Shown here one piece after another: positions 1 through 7,435 of a stretch of 64,000 nucleotides of DNA. The stretch is from an uncultured Oscillibacter sp. (GTDB lineage: Bacteria > Bacillota > Clostridia > Oscillospirales > Oscillospiraceae): NCBI GenBank assembly GCA_910579435.1, contig CAJTVF010000001.1:51476-115475 (forward strand), written 5' to 3'. Each line of letters opens with the position of its first letter. Position 1 is the stretch's first letter. The notes below the pieces were generated by a model. It had not been told where the DNA came from, did no database searches, and saw nothing but the letters and a program-made list of their open reading frames with translations. Made by a program: the position numbers and the translations under genes.

Positions 1-183
1 CTCTGTACTGCGAGGCTCCTCCACCACATGAGCAATATTTTCTGGGAGACGCTTCCGCCGCCTAATCCGGCGGGCGGCCATGTGGAGAGTAAGCTCATGG
101 GGCGGATTCGTGAAAAGAAAATCGCCATGGGCCATAAGCCGGACGATCACGAGGAATACCAGGGTCCATCAATGTCGATGTGA
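1..183 (+). CDS. C-terminal tail of a relaxase-like mobile-element protein (partial)
   Basis: Frame 1 is open from the first base to a TGA at 181-183 and encodes about 60 residues that start outside the window. The tail contains ARLLHHMSNIFWETLPPP and a basic IREKKIAMGHKPDDHEEY stretch, which resembles the C-termini of relaxase/mobilization proteins of clostridial conjugative elements. The integrase gene that follows fits the end of such an element. The assignment rests on remembered resemblance of a short tail, so it is tentative; the catalytic part is not visible. Confidence 0.45.
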   Translation, partial: LCTARLLHHMSNIFWETLPPPNPAGGHVESKLMGRIREKKIAMGHKPDDHEEYQGPSMSM

Positions 184-317
184 CAAGTTCAAAATTTGAG
201 TCGCATAAACAAAGATAAAACTCTCCCCGCAAAAAGTTCTCAAAAAGTTTCGGTTAAAGGGTAGCTATTGGCGCGGAGTTAGGGTATTGTGTGTTGCTGC
301 AAAGGAGGTAGGCGGAA

Positions 318-614
318 ATGAGAAAAACCCTGGAAGATCTCTACTACGGCAACATCACACCCTGTGAACAGCAAATGACGCCTGGCTCAGAGTTGAAGCG
401 GGCAGTGGACCGTGCCGCTAAGTGCGAGGAGCAGCTGATGGAACTCCTCAACGAGGAGGGTCAGCATATTCTCACGAGGCTTACCCGCTCTCAGCAGGAG
501 GCCAACAGCATTACAGCAACCGAAAATTTCATCCTGGGCTTCCGTCTCGGTATTCGCCTGATGGCGGAGTGCATGGATGACAACGACGGCGCAATCAGAA
601 GCGGAGGTGAATAG
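318..614 (+). CDS. DUF6809-like small protein
   Basis: A 98-residue acidic, mostly helical protein with no signal peptide or membrane segment. The ATG is preceded by a strong AAAGGAGG ribosome site at 301-308. The pattern LEDLYYGNITP near the N-terminus and ENFILGFRLGIRLMAE near the C-terminus matches my memory of DUF6809, a family of unknown function common in integrated elements and chromosomes of gut Clostridia. It ends 3 nt before the integrase start, so the two are probably cotranscribed. The 130 bp upstream (184-317) hold no other gene. Its function is unknown; a role in element maintenance is only suggested by position. Confidence 0.6.
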   Translation: MRKTLEDLYYGNITPCEQQMTPGSELKRAVDRAAKCEEQLMELLNEEGQHILTRLTRSQQEANSITATENFILGFRLGIRLMAECMDDNDGAIRSGGE

Positions 615-617
615 CAA

Positions 618-1775
618 GTGGCAAAGCGCAGGGCAAACGGCGAAGGAAATATTCGCAAACGCAAGGATGGCCGCTGGGAAGGGCGCTATACGGCAGGCTA
701 TGATTCAGAAACTGGAAAGCGCGTTACGAAAAATGTCCTTGGCAGAACCCAGGCTGAGGTCAAAGAAAAATTGAAATCCGCCATAGGCGATAGCCAGCGG
801 CTGGATATTTCCAAGGCCGGGAATTACACAGTAGCGACGTGGGTACGAACATGGTATGAGGTTTACGCCGAGCCTCGTATCCGGCCAAACACACGGGAGT
901 ACTACATGAATTATATTGAAAACCACATCGTTCCAGGTATCGGCAAAATCATGCTGGACAAATTGACGACCATTCAAATTCAGCGGTTTTACAACAATCT
1001 CCAGAAAAATGGCCGAGTCCAGCGCAAGGGATATCCTGAACTGAAAGATAAGACGCTCAGCCCGCGAGTGGTCAGAGGTGTTCATACGCTTTTGAGCAAC
1101 TGTCTGGACCAAGCGGTATCGGAGCGATTGATTCTCGTGAATCCTGCTCAGGGCTGTAAATTGCCAAAGCTGGAGAAAAAGGAAATGCACATCCTGCCGC
1201 AGGAGAAGATTGGTATGTATCTGGCAGAGGCAGAACGCCGGGGACTGCTGGCAGCCTTCTATCTAGAACTGACGACGGGCTTGAGAAGGGGAGAACTGCT
1301 TGCCCTCCTTTGGACGGACTTGAATGCCGAGGCCAGAACGATCTCCGTTACAAAACAGGTCAACCGTATTAAAGGGGAATTGGTGGTCAGTCCGCCGAAG
1401 ACGCAGAACTCTGTACGGACGCTGGCAATTCCTCAGCAAGCAGTTGACCTCCTGATTGAGGAACACAAAAAGCACCCAGGTAATGCATATATGTTCCCAT
1501 CGCCAAAAACCGGAACGATGTATGATCCGGATGCGTTCCGGCGGACTCATGATAAAATCCTGAAAGCAATAGGCGCGGAACACGTTCGGTTCCACGATAT
1601 GAGGCACCTTTTTGCAACTCTGTCCTTGAAGAATGGTGTGGACGTGAAAACCCTCTCCGGTGCCCTGGGGCACTACTCGGCAGGGTTTACGCTGAACACG
1701 TATACCCACGCCACAACACAGATGAAGCAGGATGCGGCAGACACCATCGGAGCGGTGATCAGCAGTCAAATGTGA
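618..1775 (+). CDS. int: Tyrosine site-specific integrase
   Basis: 385 residues, the usual length for Tn916/phage-type integrases. The N-terminal part (about 1-65) looks like the AP2-type arm-binding domain, followed by a SAM-like core-binding domain (about 70-170) and the catalytic domain. Active-site residues are visible: Arg223 in TTGLRRGE, His326 and Arg329 in HDMRH, His352 in LGHYS and the nucleophile Tyr362 in NTYTH. The start is GTG with GGAGG 10 nt upstream. It lies 185 bp from the 3' end of tRNA-Val, so it probably catalysed insertion of the element, whose end occupies the left of the window, at that tRNA. All catalytic residues are present, so it is likely functional. Confidence 0.93.
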   Translation: MAKRRANGEGNIRKRKDGRWEGRYTAGYDSETGKRVTKNVLGRTQAEVKEKLKSAIGDSQRLDISKAGNYTVATWVRTWYEVYAEPRIRPNTREYYMNYIENHIVPGIGKIMLDKLTTIQIQRFYNNLQKNGRVQRKGYPELKDKTLSPRVVRGVHTLLSNCLDQAVSERLILVNPAQGCKLPKLEKKEMHILPQEKIGMYLAEAERRGLLAAFYLELTTGLRRGELLALLWTDLNAEARTISVTKQVNRIKGELVVSPPKTQNSVRTLAIPQQAVDLLIEEHKKHPGNAYMFPSPKTGTMYDPDAFRRTHDKILKAIGAEHVRFHDMRHLFATLSLKNGVDVKTLSGALGHYSAGFTLNTYTHATTQMKQDAADTIGAVISSQM

Positions 1776-1800
1776 GAAGGGAAGAGTTCCAAATAGCAGC

Positions 1801-1832
1801 ACCGGGCAGAAATTCCTGCCCGGTACTCTTTC
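1801..1832 (+). terminator. Terminator after integrase
   Basis: A perfect 9-bp stem ACCGGGCAG / CTGCCCGGT (1801-1809 with 1816-1824) with a 6-nt loop is followed by a pyrimidine-rich ACTCTTTCG run, 25 bp after the integrase stop. Confidence 0.65.
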
Positions 1833-1911
1833 GTCCTTTCGGGTCGTTTCCTCGTGTGGGTCAAATTGTGGGTCGGACCAAAACACCAAAAATAAAGTCT
1901 GCGAAAAAGTT

Positions 1912-1956
1912 GCAAAAAACAGAGAAAACCCGCCGAAACTATATAGTTTCGGCGGG
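1912..1956 (-). terminator. tRNA operon terminator and possible attachment-site region
   Basis: A perfect 14-bp palindrome (1929-1942 with 1943-1956, CCCGCCGAAACTAT and its complement) lies 4 bp beyond the tRNA-Val CCA end on the minus strand and is followed there by TTTTCTCTGTTTTTT. That is a classic intrinsic terminator for the tRNA operon. Because the integrase gene lies next to it, the tRNA 3' end plus this terminator is the natural place for the element's attR/attL core. The other attachment copy would be outside the window. Confidence 0.7.
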
Positions 1957-1960
1957 CCGA

Positions 1961-2037
1961 TGGTGGAGACTACTGGACTCGAACCAGTGGCCTCATGCGT
2001 GTGAAGCATGCGCTCTAACCAGCTGAGCTAAGCCTCC
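1961..2037 (-). tRNA. tRNA-Val (CAC)
   Basis: 77 nt including the encoded CCA. The acceptor arm GGAGGCT pairs with AGTCTCC, the D-arm is GCTC..GAGC, and the anticodon loop TTCACAC gives anticodon CAC (reads GUG). The T-loop is TTCGAGT. It is the last gene of a Met-Glu-Val operon on the minus strand and the probable integration target of the element at the left end of the window. Confidence 0.93.
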
Positions 2038-2060
2038 AGATACGTATTTGATTTTCTGCC

Positions 2061-2091
2061 CATAAGACGCCGTGCATCACGACGTCTTATG
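2061..2091 (-). other. Stem-loop between tRNA-Glu and tRNA-Val
   Basis: CATAAGACG and its complement CGTCTTATG form a 9-bp stem just 3 bp beyond the tRNA-Glu CCA end. There is no clean T-run after it on the minus strand. It may be a weak terminator or a processing signal in the tRNA transcript. Confidence 0.4.
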
Positions 2092-2094
2092 GGG

Positions 2095-2169
2095 TGGTGA
2101 CCCGTACGGGATTCGAACCCATGTTACAGCCGTGAAAGGGCCGTGTCTTAACCACTTGACCAACGGGCC
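2095..2169 (-). tRNA. tRNA-Glu (TTC)
   Basis: 75 nt including encoded CCA. The acceptor arm is GGCCCGT/ACGGGTC, the anticodon loop CTTTCAC gives TTC, and the T-arm is TGGGTTCGAATCCCG. It is the middle gene of the minus-strand tRNA operon. Confidence 0.93.
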
Positions 2170-2254
2170 GTCGTCAGAGCAAAATCCGTTCTGATCCTTT
2201 TCTTCAAAAATCTGTGGATTTCTGAAGAGCTTGGGTAAAGAGGGGGAGACGGGC

Positions 2255-2286
2255 TTCCATGAAGCGCCGCAAGGCGCTTCATGGAA
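2255..2286 (-). other. 14-bp stem-loop beside tRNA-Met
   Basis: A perfect 14-bp inverted repeat (TTCCATGAAGCGCC at 2255-2268, complement at 2273-2286) with a 4-nt GCAA loop lies 3 bp beyond the tRNA-Met 3' end. On the minus strand no U-run follows, so it is more likely an RNA processing or stability element, or a partial terminator, than a full terminator. Confidence 0.45.
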
Positions 2287-2289
2287 ACT

Positions 2290-2366
2290 TGGTAGCGGCA
2301 CCTGGATTTGAACCGGGGACACTGCGGGTATGAACCGCATGCTCTAGCCAACTGAGCTATGCCGCC
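2290..2366 (-). tRNA. tRNA-Met (CAT)
   Basis: 77 nt including encoded CCA. The acceptor arm is GGCGGCA/TGCCGCT, the anticodon stem TGCGG/CCGCA surrounds loop TTCATAC (anticodon CAT), and the T-loop is TTCAAAT. It is the first gene of the operon. A CAT anticodon can also belong to tRNA-Ile2 after lysidine modification. The first base pair and arms do not look like initiator tRNA, so elongator Met is preferred. Confidence 0.85.
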
Positions 2367-2395
2367 ATGTCTGCCATCCGTAACGGACAAGTGAT

Positions 2396-2425
2396 ACTAT
2401 AGCAGAAAGCCCCGGGTTTTGTCAA
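2396..2425 (-). promoter_or_regulatory. Promoter of the Met-Glu-Val tRNA operon
   Basis: On the minus strand TTGACA (2420-2425) and TATAGT (2396-2401) are separated by 18 bp, placing the transcription start about 20 bp before tRNA-Met. Confidence 0.75.
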
Positions 2426-2507
2426 GCCCTTCCTTAATTTTTCTTCAAAATTTTCTTCTGGGCCAAGAGGGCTCCGCTGAGAAGGAAAAATTTTTTGAAA
2501 TTTCCCC

Positions 2508-2538
2508 TTGACTCTTCCCCCGGGAGAGGGCTTATGCT
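2508..2538 (+). promoter_or_regulatory. MerR-type promoter with 19-bp spacer
   Basis: TTGACT (2508-2513) and TATGCT (2533-2538) are separated by 19 bp rather than 17. The spacer holds an imperfect dyad (CTCTTCCC..GGGAGAG). An overlong spacer with a dyad is the hallmark of promoters controlled by MerR-family activators, so the gene downstream is probably autoregulated. Confidence 0.65.
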
Positions 2539-2579
2539 GTTTTTGAGCTCAACATTCGCAACGTTGTGGAGGTACCGCT

Positions 2580-3398
2580 ATGCTGAAGATCGGCGAATTT
2601 TCCAGACTCTCCAGAGTCGGCATCCGCTCCCTGCGCCGCTACGACGAGGCCGGGCTTCTGGCCCCGGCGTCCATTGACCCCTTTACCGGCTACCGCTACT
2701 ACAGCGAGCGCCAGCTTCCTGTCGCCAACCGCATCCGGGCCCTCCGGGACATGGGCTTTTCCCTGGCCGCTGTCCGGGAGGTGCTGGGCTGCTACGACGA
2801 CCCTGGGGCGCTGGAGCGATGCCTGCTGCTCCAGCGGGCGTCGGCTTGGGAGGAGATGGAGGAGGCGCGGAAGCGGCTTCGCCTATTGGACACAGCCTTG
2901 GAACGGCTGAGAAAGGACGAAACGATGATGAAATACGATGTTACCATTAAAACCCTGCCTGAGCGTCATGTCGCCAGTGTCCGGCAGATCATCCCCAGCT
3001 ATGACCGGGAAGGGGACCTGTGGCATATCTACTGCCAGGAGACTGCCCGGATGAACATTCAGGACGGGGACCCGGTGCTCTGCACCGCCATGTACTGCGA
3101 CGGGGAGTTCAAAGACCAGGACGTGGATGTGGAAATCCAGAAAAACGTGGTGGGAACTTACCCCGATACGGAACACGTAAAGTTCAAGACCGTCCCGGCG
3201 GTGCAGGTGGCCTCCGCCACGTTCCGGGGAAGCTACGACCAAATTTCCGCCGTGAACGAGGCTGTGGCGGCCTGGGTGGAGGACAACGGCTGGACCTTTG
3301 ACGGCCTCTTCTTCAACATTTACCACGTCAGCCCCCACGAGACCCGGAATCCCGGCGAGTTCGTCACCGAGGTCTGCTATCCTGTGAAGCGGAAATGA
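2580..3398 (+). CDS. MerR-family regulator with GyrI-like effector domain
   Basis: 272 residues. The N-terminus (MLKIGEFSRLSRVGIRSLRR, then DPFTGYRYYSE) is a MerR winged-helix DNA-binding domain with its second wing. A short coiled coil follows (about 80-115), then a GyrI-like/AraC-effector domain (about 120-272) as in BmrR-type multidrug-responsive regulators. The ATG has GGAGG 8 nt upstream. The gene is monocistronic, with a strong terminator after it. It probably senses a bulky hydrophobic or cationic ligand and activates a gene not adjacent here, since only its own promoter shows the MerR architecture. The ligand is unknown. Confidence 0.88.
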   Translation: MLKIGEFSRLSRVGIRSLRRYDEAGLLAPASIDPFTGYRYYSERQLPVANRIRALRDMGFSLAAVREVLGCYDDPGALERCLLLQRASAWEEMEEARKRLRLLDTALERLRKDETMMKYDVTIKTLPERHVASVRQIIPSYDREGDLWHIYCQETARMNIQDGDPVLCTAMYCDGEFKDQDVDVEIQKNVVGTYPDTEHVKFKTVPAVQVASATFRGSYDQISAVNEAVAAWVEDNGWTFDGLFFNIYHVSPHETRNPGEFVTEVCYPVKRK

Positions 3399-3403
3399 GA
3401 AAG

Positions 3404-3439
3404 GTCCCCCGGCGGTTTTCCGCCGGGGGACTGCTTTTT
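3404..3439. terminator. Bidirectional terminator between merR-like gene and SLH-GH25 gene
   Basis: A perfect 12-bp stem GTCCCCCGGCGG / CCGCCGGGGGAC with a TTTT loop is followed by TGCTTTTT on the plus strand. It lies 5 bp after the regulator stop and abuts the convergent gene's stop, so it can serve both. Confidence 0.8.
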
Positions 3440-5219
3440 ACCGCGGGAGGAACTGAATGTTCACATCCACATTGCCGCCGATGCCGGCGACGGAGCACTT
3501 GCTGGAGAACTGCCAGTAGTCCGGCTGATAGTAAAGGGTCGGGCACAGCTTCTCCGAGCTCTCGCTTTTATACTCGGGATACCAGCAGAGGTACGGCGCG
3601 ATGGCCCCCTGGTCGTACTTCACGTAGCTGACATAGGTCCCGGCGTAGATCATGGGCGTGTAGCCCGCCTCCTGAATGCGTTTGCAGAAGGCGATGGCGC
3701 AGGCGGTGGCCATCTCCGGCGAGGTGCCGTAGACCCGGTAGGTAGAGTCGTGCATTTCCCAGTCATAGGCTACAGGGCCGTTGATGTTCAGGCCCCGGAG
3801 GCGATCGATGACGAAATCCGCCTCCTCGATGGCCTCCTCTACGGTGATGGCCTGGGCGAAGAAGTACACGCCGGTCTCGATCCCGGCGGCCATGGCACCC
3901 TCGATATTCTGGCGGTAGAAGGCGTCCTCGCTGATTTTGCCGGAGGAGTAGCCCCGGAGGCCGATGCGGACCATGGCGAACTCCACACCGTCGCTCCGAA
4001 CCGCCTGCCAGTCGATGGTCTCGTTTGCGCTGGCCCGGTTCTGATAGGCGGAGACGTCGATGCCGAAGCGGGTGCGGAACTGGGAGCCGGTGTAAACCAG
4101 CCGGTCCGGGTGGTCCGCAGCCCAGATGAAGTCTCCGTTCTGGAGCTGATTCCGCTCTGTGCCCGCGTAGACGGGGATCTTCCGGTCGTTGTAGTCGATG
4201 GTCTCCCCGGTGGTAACGCCGGGGGTGTAGACCTCGCTGGGCTGGATGCCGGGCCCGGCGGGCTGTTCCGGCGTTACCGGGGCGCTGGGGTCCGCAGGAG
4301 TGGGCACCACGACAATGCCCCAGTCAAAGTCATTCCCCGAGCCGGGGGTCCCGGGCTCTTCGGGGCGGACAGGCTGCGCCGGGGTCACCGGGTCCACAGG
4401 CGTGACGGGGGCCTCGGTTGAAGTGTTGAGAATCTGAGGCGTGACAGAGCTGAAATTCCGGATTTCCCCGGAGACCGTCACGTTGTCCAGGGTAACGGCC
4501 CCGGTGACGCCGGGGGCGATGAGCAGGTCTCCGGTGACGGTCATATTGGACAGGTCCGCGCCGCCCGCGGCGTTGATGAGGAGACTGCCCTCCACGCTGC
4601 TGGAGTAGCTTCCGCTGGTTTGGATCAGGACCTGGATCATGTTGTTCAGCAGGTTCACCAGCTCCGCCCGGGTCAGGGCCTCCGTGGGGCGGAAGCTGTT
4701 GTCCGTCGCGTCGGTGATCCAGCCCCGGGCGGTGAGCTCCGCGATGTAAGGCCGGGCGTAGCCCGCCACCTGGGCCTCGTCGTAGTAAGCCAGGGCGTTG
4801 TCCGTTCCCCCTAGCTGGAAGGCCCGGGCCACCATGGTCATGGCCTGCTGGCGGGTGATGCTGTCTCCCGGCAGGGCCTTGCCCTCGCTGCCCAGGTATA
4901 CCCCGGCGGCGTTGAGCTTCAAAATGGAGTCCTCCCAGCGGTTCCCCGTGGTGTCGGAGAAGGTCCCGGCGGGGGCGGCGGACTGGAACTGGAGGAAGCG
5001 GTCCAGAATTCCGGCGAAGGCCCCCCGGGTGATGGAGGCGTCAGGCCGGAAGGACCCGTCGTCGTAGCCCTGGAGCACGCCGTACTCCTGGCTCCACTTG
5101 TTTACGCTTGCCTCGGCCCAGTGTCCGCCGGTGTCGGTGAAGGCCATGGCGGGGGTGAGGAGCAGAGCCCCGGTCATAAGGCCGGAGAGGATGCGCTTGG
5201 GCAGTCGAATGTGACGCAT
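3438..5219 (-). CDS. Secreted SLH-domain GH25 lysozyme
   Basis: 593 residues from the ATG at 5219, which has AAAGGAAC upstream. A signal peptide (basic KRILSGLMTGALLLTPAMA) is followed by three S-layer homology repeats (about 27-80, 88-140, 150-200) that anchor the protein to cell-wall polysaccharide. A Thr-rich beta stretch and a Pro-rich linker (about 265-330) lead to a C-terminal glycoside hydrolase family 25 domain (about 400-593), with RFGIDVSAYQN at its start and the catalytic-region motif VAYDWEM. It is predicted to cut the N-acetylmuramic acid-GlcNAc bond of peptidoglycan at the cell surface, in wall remodelling or against other cells. A longer reading upstream of the ATG lacks a ribosome site and would destroy the signal peptide. 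Confidence 0.92.
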   Translation of the reverse strand: MRHIRLPKRILSGLMTGALLLTPAMAFTDTGGHWAEASVNKWSQEYGVLQGYDDGSFRPDASITRGAFAGILDRFLQFQSAAPAGTFSDTTGNRWEDSILKLNAAGVYLGSEGKALPGDSITRQQAMTMVARAFQLGGTDNALAYYDEAQVAGYARPYIAELTARGWITDATDNSFRPTEALTRAELVNLLNNMIQVLIQTSGSYSSSVEGSLLINAAGGADLSNMTVTGDLLIAPGVTGAVTLDNVTVSGEIRNFSSVTPQILNTSTEAPVTPVDPVTPAQPVRPEEPGTPGSGNDFDWGIVVVPTPADPSAPVTPEQPAGPGIQPSEVYTPGVTTGETIDYNDRKIPVYAGTERNQLQNGDFIWAADHPDRLVYTGSQFRTRFGIDVSAYQNRASANETIDWQAVRSDGVEFAMVRIGLRGYSSGKISEDAFYRQNIEGAMAAGIETGVYFFAQAITVEEAIEEADFVIDRLRGLNINGPVAYDWEMHDSTYRVYGTSPEMATACAIAFCKRIQEAGYTPMIYAGTYVSYVKYDQGAIAPYLCWYPEYKSESSEKLCPTLYYQPDYWQFSSKCSVAGIGGNVDVNIQFLPR

Positions 5220-5315
5220 AGCAGGTTCCTTTCGTCGTTTTTTGTCGATTGAATGTGTAAAAAAATTCCGCCGCCCGTCGGAGCCGCGGAAGAGGGTCCT
5301 CGCTGACAATTGCTT

Positions 5316-5362
5316 ATTATATAGGAAAACCACCCGATGGTCAAGACGCCGGGTGGTTTTTT
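5316..5362 (-). promoter_or_regulatory. Promoter of the SLH-GH25 gene nested in a terminator hairpin
   Basis: On the minus strand TTGACC (5339-5344) and TATAAT (5316-5321) have a 17-bp spacer. The -35 lies in the loop of the hairpin AACCACCCG/CGGGTGGTT (about 5325-5358) that terminates the upstream membrane-protein gene. Terminator and promoter are therefore physically superimposed. Confidence 0.65.
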
Positions 5363-5373
5363 GTGGAAACCAA

Positions 5374-6738
5374 TTATTGGTACTCAATGCGGAGCCGCAG
5401 CCGTTTTCGCTGGGGGAGGGGGCCGCCTGGCTCCTCCCGGGCGACGGAATCTCCCCGGAACACCGACAGGGCCAGGCCGATAAGGGCCATGTCCACCACT
5501 GTCTGGAAGTTCCCCACCACCAAGGGCAGGCTGGCGGAGAACAGCACAAAGCCGAAGTTCAGCGCCGCACTGAACAGGGTTTGAAGCCCCAGCGTCAAGG
5601 TTACCGCCAGCACCACCAGACGGCCCGGCAGATAGCTCTGCCGCAGGCCCTTCACCAGCAGCCAGAGGAACCGCCCCCCCAGCGCCGCCAGCAGGACCAG
5701 CAGGGGGACCCAGCCCCAGGCCGCCGCCATGGAGGCGGGGAGGAAGCCGTGGGAGAAGTCAATGGGCCGCATCTCCTGGCCGCCGCTGGTTAAGACGCGG
5801 ACCCGCACCCCGGCGTGGACGGCGGCGCCAACGCTCCCGTGCTGCCGGAGGGGCGGGACGTCCTGCCAGAAAGCCTGGAGAATAAAGCCCCTGAAGCCCC
5901 TGCCCAATTTATCCTGTTCCGGGTGGAGGGCGATTTGAAGCCTTCCGCGAAGAGAGCTGAGATAGCCCTGGGAAAGAAGCCAGGTTAGCAGAAGGGCAGG
6001 GATCGCCAGGGCCGACGCAAGCCCCTTCCACCGGCCCACGCCGAACCAGTCCCGCCCCACGGCGTAAAGTGTCACCACCAGGCCGGAGAGCAGCAGCACC
6101 GAAAGACTTGACATGGAGGGGATGACCTCGCAGCTCACCGCCAGGGGAACGCCGCCTAGAATGACAAGGACAAACCCTTTCCAGCCTTTGCCCCGGAAGC
6201 TGTAAAGCCAGAGAGCATAGATAAGAGGATACAGCGCTGACATGAGGGCGTTGTAATAGGTGGGATACAGGACCGCCCGGAGCAGAACCGTCATTGCCAG
6301 AGTTCCTATGTACACGGCCCTTGCGTGCCGGACCAGCCGGGATACGTCGAAAAAGTACATCCCCAGCATGGCCACTGTGCCCAGACCTAGGGAGGCCAGG
6401 AACCTCATGATACCCATCTGCTGGACATAGGACTGGCGGAAAAGCACCAGCAGGACCACCCCGATTGCCGCCAGGGCAATGGTCAGCCCCAGCAATCCCC
6501 ACTGGGGCCGGGGCCGGTGCACCCGGTCCAGCTCGGTCCCCACGGTCACCGGGTCGCCCATGTCCTCCACCGCCAGCCGCTCCGCCTCATCGGGGGCCTT
6601 GCCCTCTTTTAGGAAATCGTCTCGCTGGTCCTCCAGGTGCCGCTCCAGCTCCCGGACCAGCAGGGGACGGGCCCGCTTCCAGCGAATCTGCCCCTGCACC
6701 GCCTCCAGATAGGCGGCGATGGTCTTACGCTCCGGCAA
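5374..6738 (-). CDS. Permease-prefix-domain membrane protein, FtsW/RodA-like
   Basis: 454 residues starting at TTG (6738), 14 nt inside the end of the upstream padR frame; AAGGGGG precedes it. Residues about 1-75 form the helical permease-prefix domain (LVRELERHLEDQRDDFL, then DEAERLAVEDMGDPV), usually fused to membrane proteins encoded next to PadR regulators. About ten membrane segments follow. The last part (DFSHGFLPASMAAAWGW, then LPLVVGNFQTVVDMALIG) recalls the FtsW/RodA/SpoVE fold but lacks the canonical PLPF-SYGG motif. It probably shares a PadR-controlled operon. Its transport or flippase/glycosyltransferase role is unproven. Confidence 0.75.
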   Translation of the reverse strand: MPERKTIAAYLEAVQGQIRWKRARPLLVRELERHLEDQRDDFLKEGKAPDEAERLAVEDMGDPVTVGTELDRVHRPRPQWGLLGLTIALAAIGVVLLVLFRQSYVQQMGIMRFLASLGLGTVAMLGMYFFDVSRLVRHARAVYIGTLAMTVLLRAVLYPTYYNALMSALYPLIYALWLYSFRGKGWKGFVLVILGGVPLAVSCEVIPSMSSLSVLLLSGLVVTLYAVGRDWFGVGRWKGLASALAIPALLLTWLLSQGYLSSLRGRLQIALHPEQDKLGRGFRGFILQAFWQDVPPLRQHGSVGAAVHAGVRVRVLTSGGQEMRPIDFSHGFLPASMAAAWGWVPLLVLLAALGGRFLWLLVKGLRQSYLPGRLVVLAVTLTLGLQTLFSAALNFGFVLFSASLPLVVGNFQTVVDMALIGLALSVFRGDSVAREEPGGPLPQRKRLRLRIEYQ

Positions 6739-7235
6739 GGCACGCGCCCCCTTTCAGAACCCGGCCCACGGCACGGGCGTAGGCGTTCCAGGCCGTTTCC
6801 TTCTCCTGGAGCGCGCTCCGGCCCTGCTTGGTCAGGTGGTAATACCGCCGGGTTTTCCCGGACTCCGCCGTCTGCTCATAAGCGGTGACAAACCCCTTTT
6901 CCTCCAGGCTGTGGAGGAGGGGGTAGAGGGTCCCCGCTTTCAGGCGGAAGGCGTCCTCGCTCCGCCGCCGCAGCTCGTCGATCATCTGGTAGCCGTACAG
7001 GTCCCTGTCCTCCAGCAGCTTTAAGGAAGCACTGATTTAATCCCCGCGCACATCTTTACGCCTTAAATTTCCGCTGATCTGCGTCAGAAAATCTTGAAAT
7101 CCGCCAGGATTTCTGCGATTTTCTTCCTTGCCAGCGAAAATTTCTGGCGCAAATCTGCACACGTTGATTAAATCAGCGCTTCCTTAAAACCAGCAGGGAC
7201 ATGCTTCCGCTGACCAGGCCCTTTTCCAGTTCCAT
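6725..7235 (-). pseudogene. padR-family regulator split by a MITE
   Basis: The gene starts at ATG 7235 (AAGGAGG upstream) and encodes MELEKGLVSGSMSLLVL. The frame is then interrupted at 7021-7187 by a 159-bp mobile repeat that brings a stop within four codons. After the insert the frame resumes with KLLEDRDLYGYQMIDELRR and the rest of a normal PadR winged helix (AFRLKAGTLYPLLHSLEEKG, then RRYYHLTKQGR) to TAA at 6725. Removing the insert plus one TTAA copy restores a perfect frame of about 115 residues. An internal ATG at 6985 could give an 86-residue fragment lacking the first helices. The downstream membrane protein has probably lost its repressor. Confidence 0.9.
7021..7187. mobile_element. 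MITE-A (159 bp, TTAA target duplication)
   Basis: The element occupies 7025-7183. Its ends are inverted repeats GGAAGCACTGATTTAATC and its near-perfect complement (one mismatch). It is flanked by TTAA at 7021-7024 and 7184-7187; the reconstructed padR has a single TTAA at this site, so this is a 4-bp target duplication. There is no coding capacity, and internal palindromic segments are present (AAATCCGCCAGGATTTC). It is a non-autonomous miniature transposon whose helper transposase is not in the window. Confidence 0.85.
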
Positions 7236-7256
7236 GAGCGGCCTCCTTATATATAG

Positions 7257-7309
7257 ATTACCGATATATTGACTGTCTATATTATAGATCGGAAGCCTAT
7301 ATATGTTAA
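7257..7309 (-). promoter_or_regulatory. padR promoter with AT-rich dyads
   Basis: On the minus strand TTAACA (7304-7309) and TATAAT (7281-7286) have a 17-bp spacer. The region carries nested dyads (CCGATATA...TAGATCGG and outer CTATATA repeats), consistent with a PadR autoregulatory operator. Confidence 0.65.
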
Positions 7310-7370
7310 GAGGGAAACGAGAGAATTTCGCGGCTTCCACCAAAATCCGGGAGAATTTTTCTAAAATTCC

Positions 7371-7400
7371 TTGACAGGGCGGGAAGGCGGCGGATACAAT
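7371..7400 (+). promoter_or_regulatory. lysA promoter
   Basis: TTGACA (7371-7376) and TACAAT (7395-7400) are separated by 18 bp, 35 bp before the lysA start. No riboswitch fits in so short a leader, unlike the dapA operon. Confidence 0.75.
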
Positions 7401-7435
7401 AGAAAAATCATATTTTAAAAATGCGAGGTCGTTTT

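Noticed and set aside
2061..2286. CRISPR-like repeats between the tRNA genes
   Set aside because: The hairpins differ in sequence and are single copies, so they are tRNA-operon stem-loops and not an array.
3438..5549. N-terminal extension of the SLH-GH25 protein up to 5549
   Set aside because: The region upstream of 5219 contains the gene's promoter and a terminator hairpin, and the true start has a ribosome site and signal peptide.
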